Of a DNA stretch of 5,773 bases, positions 5,221 to 5,773 are shown piece by piece. How positions within the stretch are numbered: the stretch's first letter is position 1; every line of letters starts with the position of its first letter. Under the pieces are notes generated by a model. That model was given only the letters and a program-made list of their open reading frames with translations, did not search any database and had not been told where the DNA came from. Location of the stretch: positions 1 through 5,773 of the forward strand of contig NYST01000024.1 in NCBI GenBank assembly GCA_002683155.1, read 5' to 3'. The translations under genes were made by a program, and so were the position numbers. The DNA comes from Methanobacteriota archaeon (GTDB lineage Archaea > Thermoplasmatota > Poseidoniia > Poseidoniales > Thalassarchaeaceae).

Positions 5221-5773
5221 GTAACATCTCAGAACTATTAGAATTAGCAAAGTCAGGCGACCGCCGCAGCCTGTCCAGACTTCTATCGGAGTTAGCGGAG
5301 TCAGACAAAACGACAGTCCCTCGCCCCGATTCAATTTGGACACTAGGGGTCACTGGCCCTCCAGGTTCAGGAAAATCTACCCTAATAGGGAGGTTGGCCA
5401 AGCATTGGGTCGAGAGGGGGGAGAGTGTCGCTATTCTAGCTCTTGACCCCACATCACCAATATCCGGTGGCTCGTTTCTCGCTGATCGAATTAGGATGGA
5501 AGGCAGTGATCTGGGCGAGCGAGTATTTGTTAGGTCCATAGCATCTGGAAATAATCCTGGCGGAATTTCACCACAAATTTGGCCCATGTGCTATTCACTA
5601 GCACTTTGTGGTTGGTCTAGAATAGTGATTGAAACTGTTGGAACTGGTCAGTCTGAGTACCGAATAGCTGCACTTGCCGATAGGCTTCTTCTTGTCGACG
5701 GGCCAGACAGGGGGGATATTATCCAGGCAGAGAAGGCAGGTATTATCGAGCTGGCCGATATAATCGCTGTAAA
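5205..5773 (+). CDS. meaB: MeaB/ArgK-type GTPase, methylmalonyl-CoA mutase chaperone (partial, 3' end missing)
   Basis: The first 189 codons of a G3E-family GTPase that runs off the window. MeaB proteins bind methylmalonyl-CoA mutase, gate cofactor loading and protect the radical enzyme. Seen: an N-terminal SELLELAKSGDRRSLSRLL helix, Walker A GPPGSGKST (51-59), DPTSPISGGSFLADRIRM (81-98), ETVGTGQSE (143-151) and GDIIQAEKAGIIELADIIAVN at the end, matching the family GDELQ...K.GI.E.AD...NK. The region before the last motif reads DGPDRGD where most members have LPGAGDE, so it is somewhat divergent. Start is uncertain: GTG 5205 has GGAG 10 nt upstream and overlaps the previous gene by 16 nt; TTG 5217 would overlap by 4 nt (TTGA), with GGGGTGG upstream. 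No frameshift is seen. The position after the B12 subunit strongly supports the role. Confidence 0.88.
   Translation, partial: MALELSNISELLELAKSGDRRSLSRLLSELAESDKTTVPRPDSIWTLGVTGPPGSGKSTLIGRLAKHWVERGESVAILALDPTSPISGGSFLADRIRMEGSDLGERVFVRSIASGNNPGGISPQIWPMCYSLALCGWSRIVIETVGTGQSEYRIAALADRLLLVDGPDRGDIIQAEKAGIIELADIIAV

Noticed and set aside
5051..5587. 178-aa reading frame on the - strand
   Set aside because: It is antisense to the B12-subunit and MeaB genes, both of which have clear family motifs; it has no recognisable domain.

Overview
This 5.8 kb window looks archaeal and most likely belongs to a mesophilic euryarchaeon. It opens with the 3' end of an archaeal-type 23S rRNA gene, followed by a 5S rRNA and a gene for archaeal/eukaryotic translation factor 6 (aIF6), which is absent from bacteria. 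Base composition is moderate and the proteins are not strongly acidic, which argues against haloarchaea. The linked 23S and 5S argue against Thermoplasmatales, whose rRNA genes are scattered. A marine Group II/III (Poseidoniia-like) source is my best guess. It is an inference from gene content, not something the sequence proves.

Layout: (a) 1 to about 294, + strand: 23S rRNA 3' end, short spacer, 5S rRNA. (b) 359-1021, + strand: aIF6 with a good Shine-Dalgarno site. (c) 1014-2240, - strand: threonine synthase, converging on aIF6 with an 8-bp tail-to-tail overlap. (d) 4680 down to 2279, - strand: a tightly packed four-gene cluster of propionyl-CoA carboxylase carboxyltransferase (PccB), a 65-aa epsilon/PccX-like small protein, a stand-alone biotin carrier protein, and a 76-aa cysteine-pair protein of unknown function. 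Threonine synthase follows 38 bp later. (e) 4681-4782: a short divergent control region with a 7-bp inverted repeat and an 8-bp tandem repeat. (f) 4783 to the window end, + strand: the B12-binding subunit of a split methylmalonyl-CoA mutase, overlapping a MeaB/ArgK-type GTPase that runs off the edge.

The two divergent arms form one pathway. PccB with the biotin carrier would make methylmalonyl-CoA from propionyl-CoA. The B12 mutase would turn it into succinyl-CoA, and MeaB would guard and load the mutase cofactor. The biotin carboxylase, the epimerase and the large mutase subunit are not in the window. Threonine synthase sits downstream of the carboxylase genes; threonine is one possible source of propionyl-CoA via 2-oxobutyrate, but that link is speculative.

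I see no mobile element, CRISPR array, tRNA or frameshifted gene. No clearly new system stands out. The parts most worth pursuing are the two small proteins in the carboxylase cluster, the absence of a neighbouring biotin carboxylase, the stop codons embedded in ribosome-binding sites, and the placement of aIF6 right behind the large-subunit rRNA genes.
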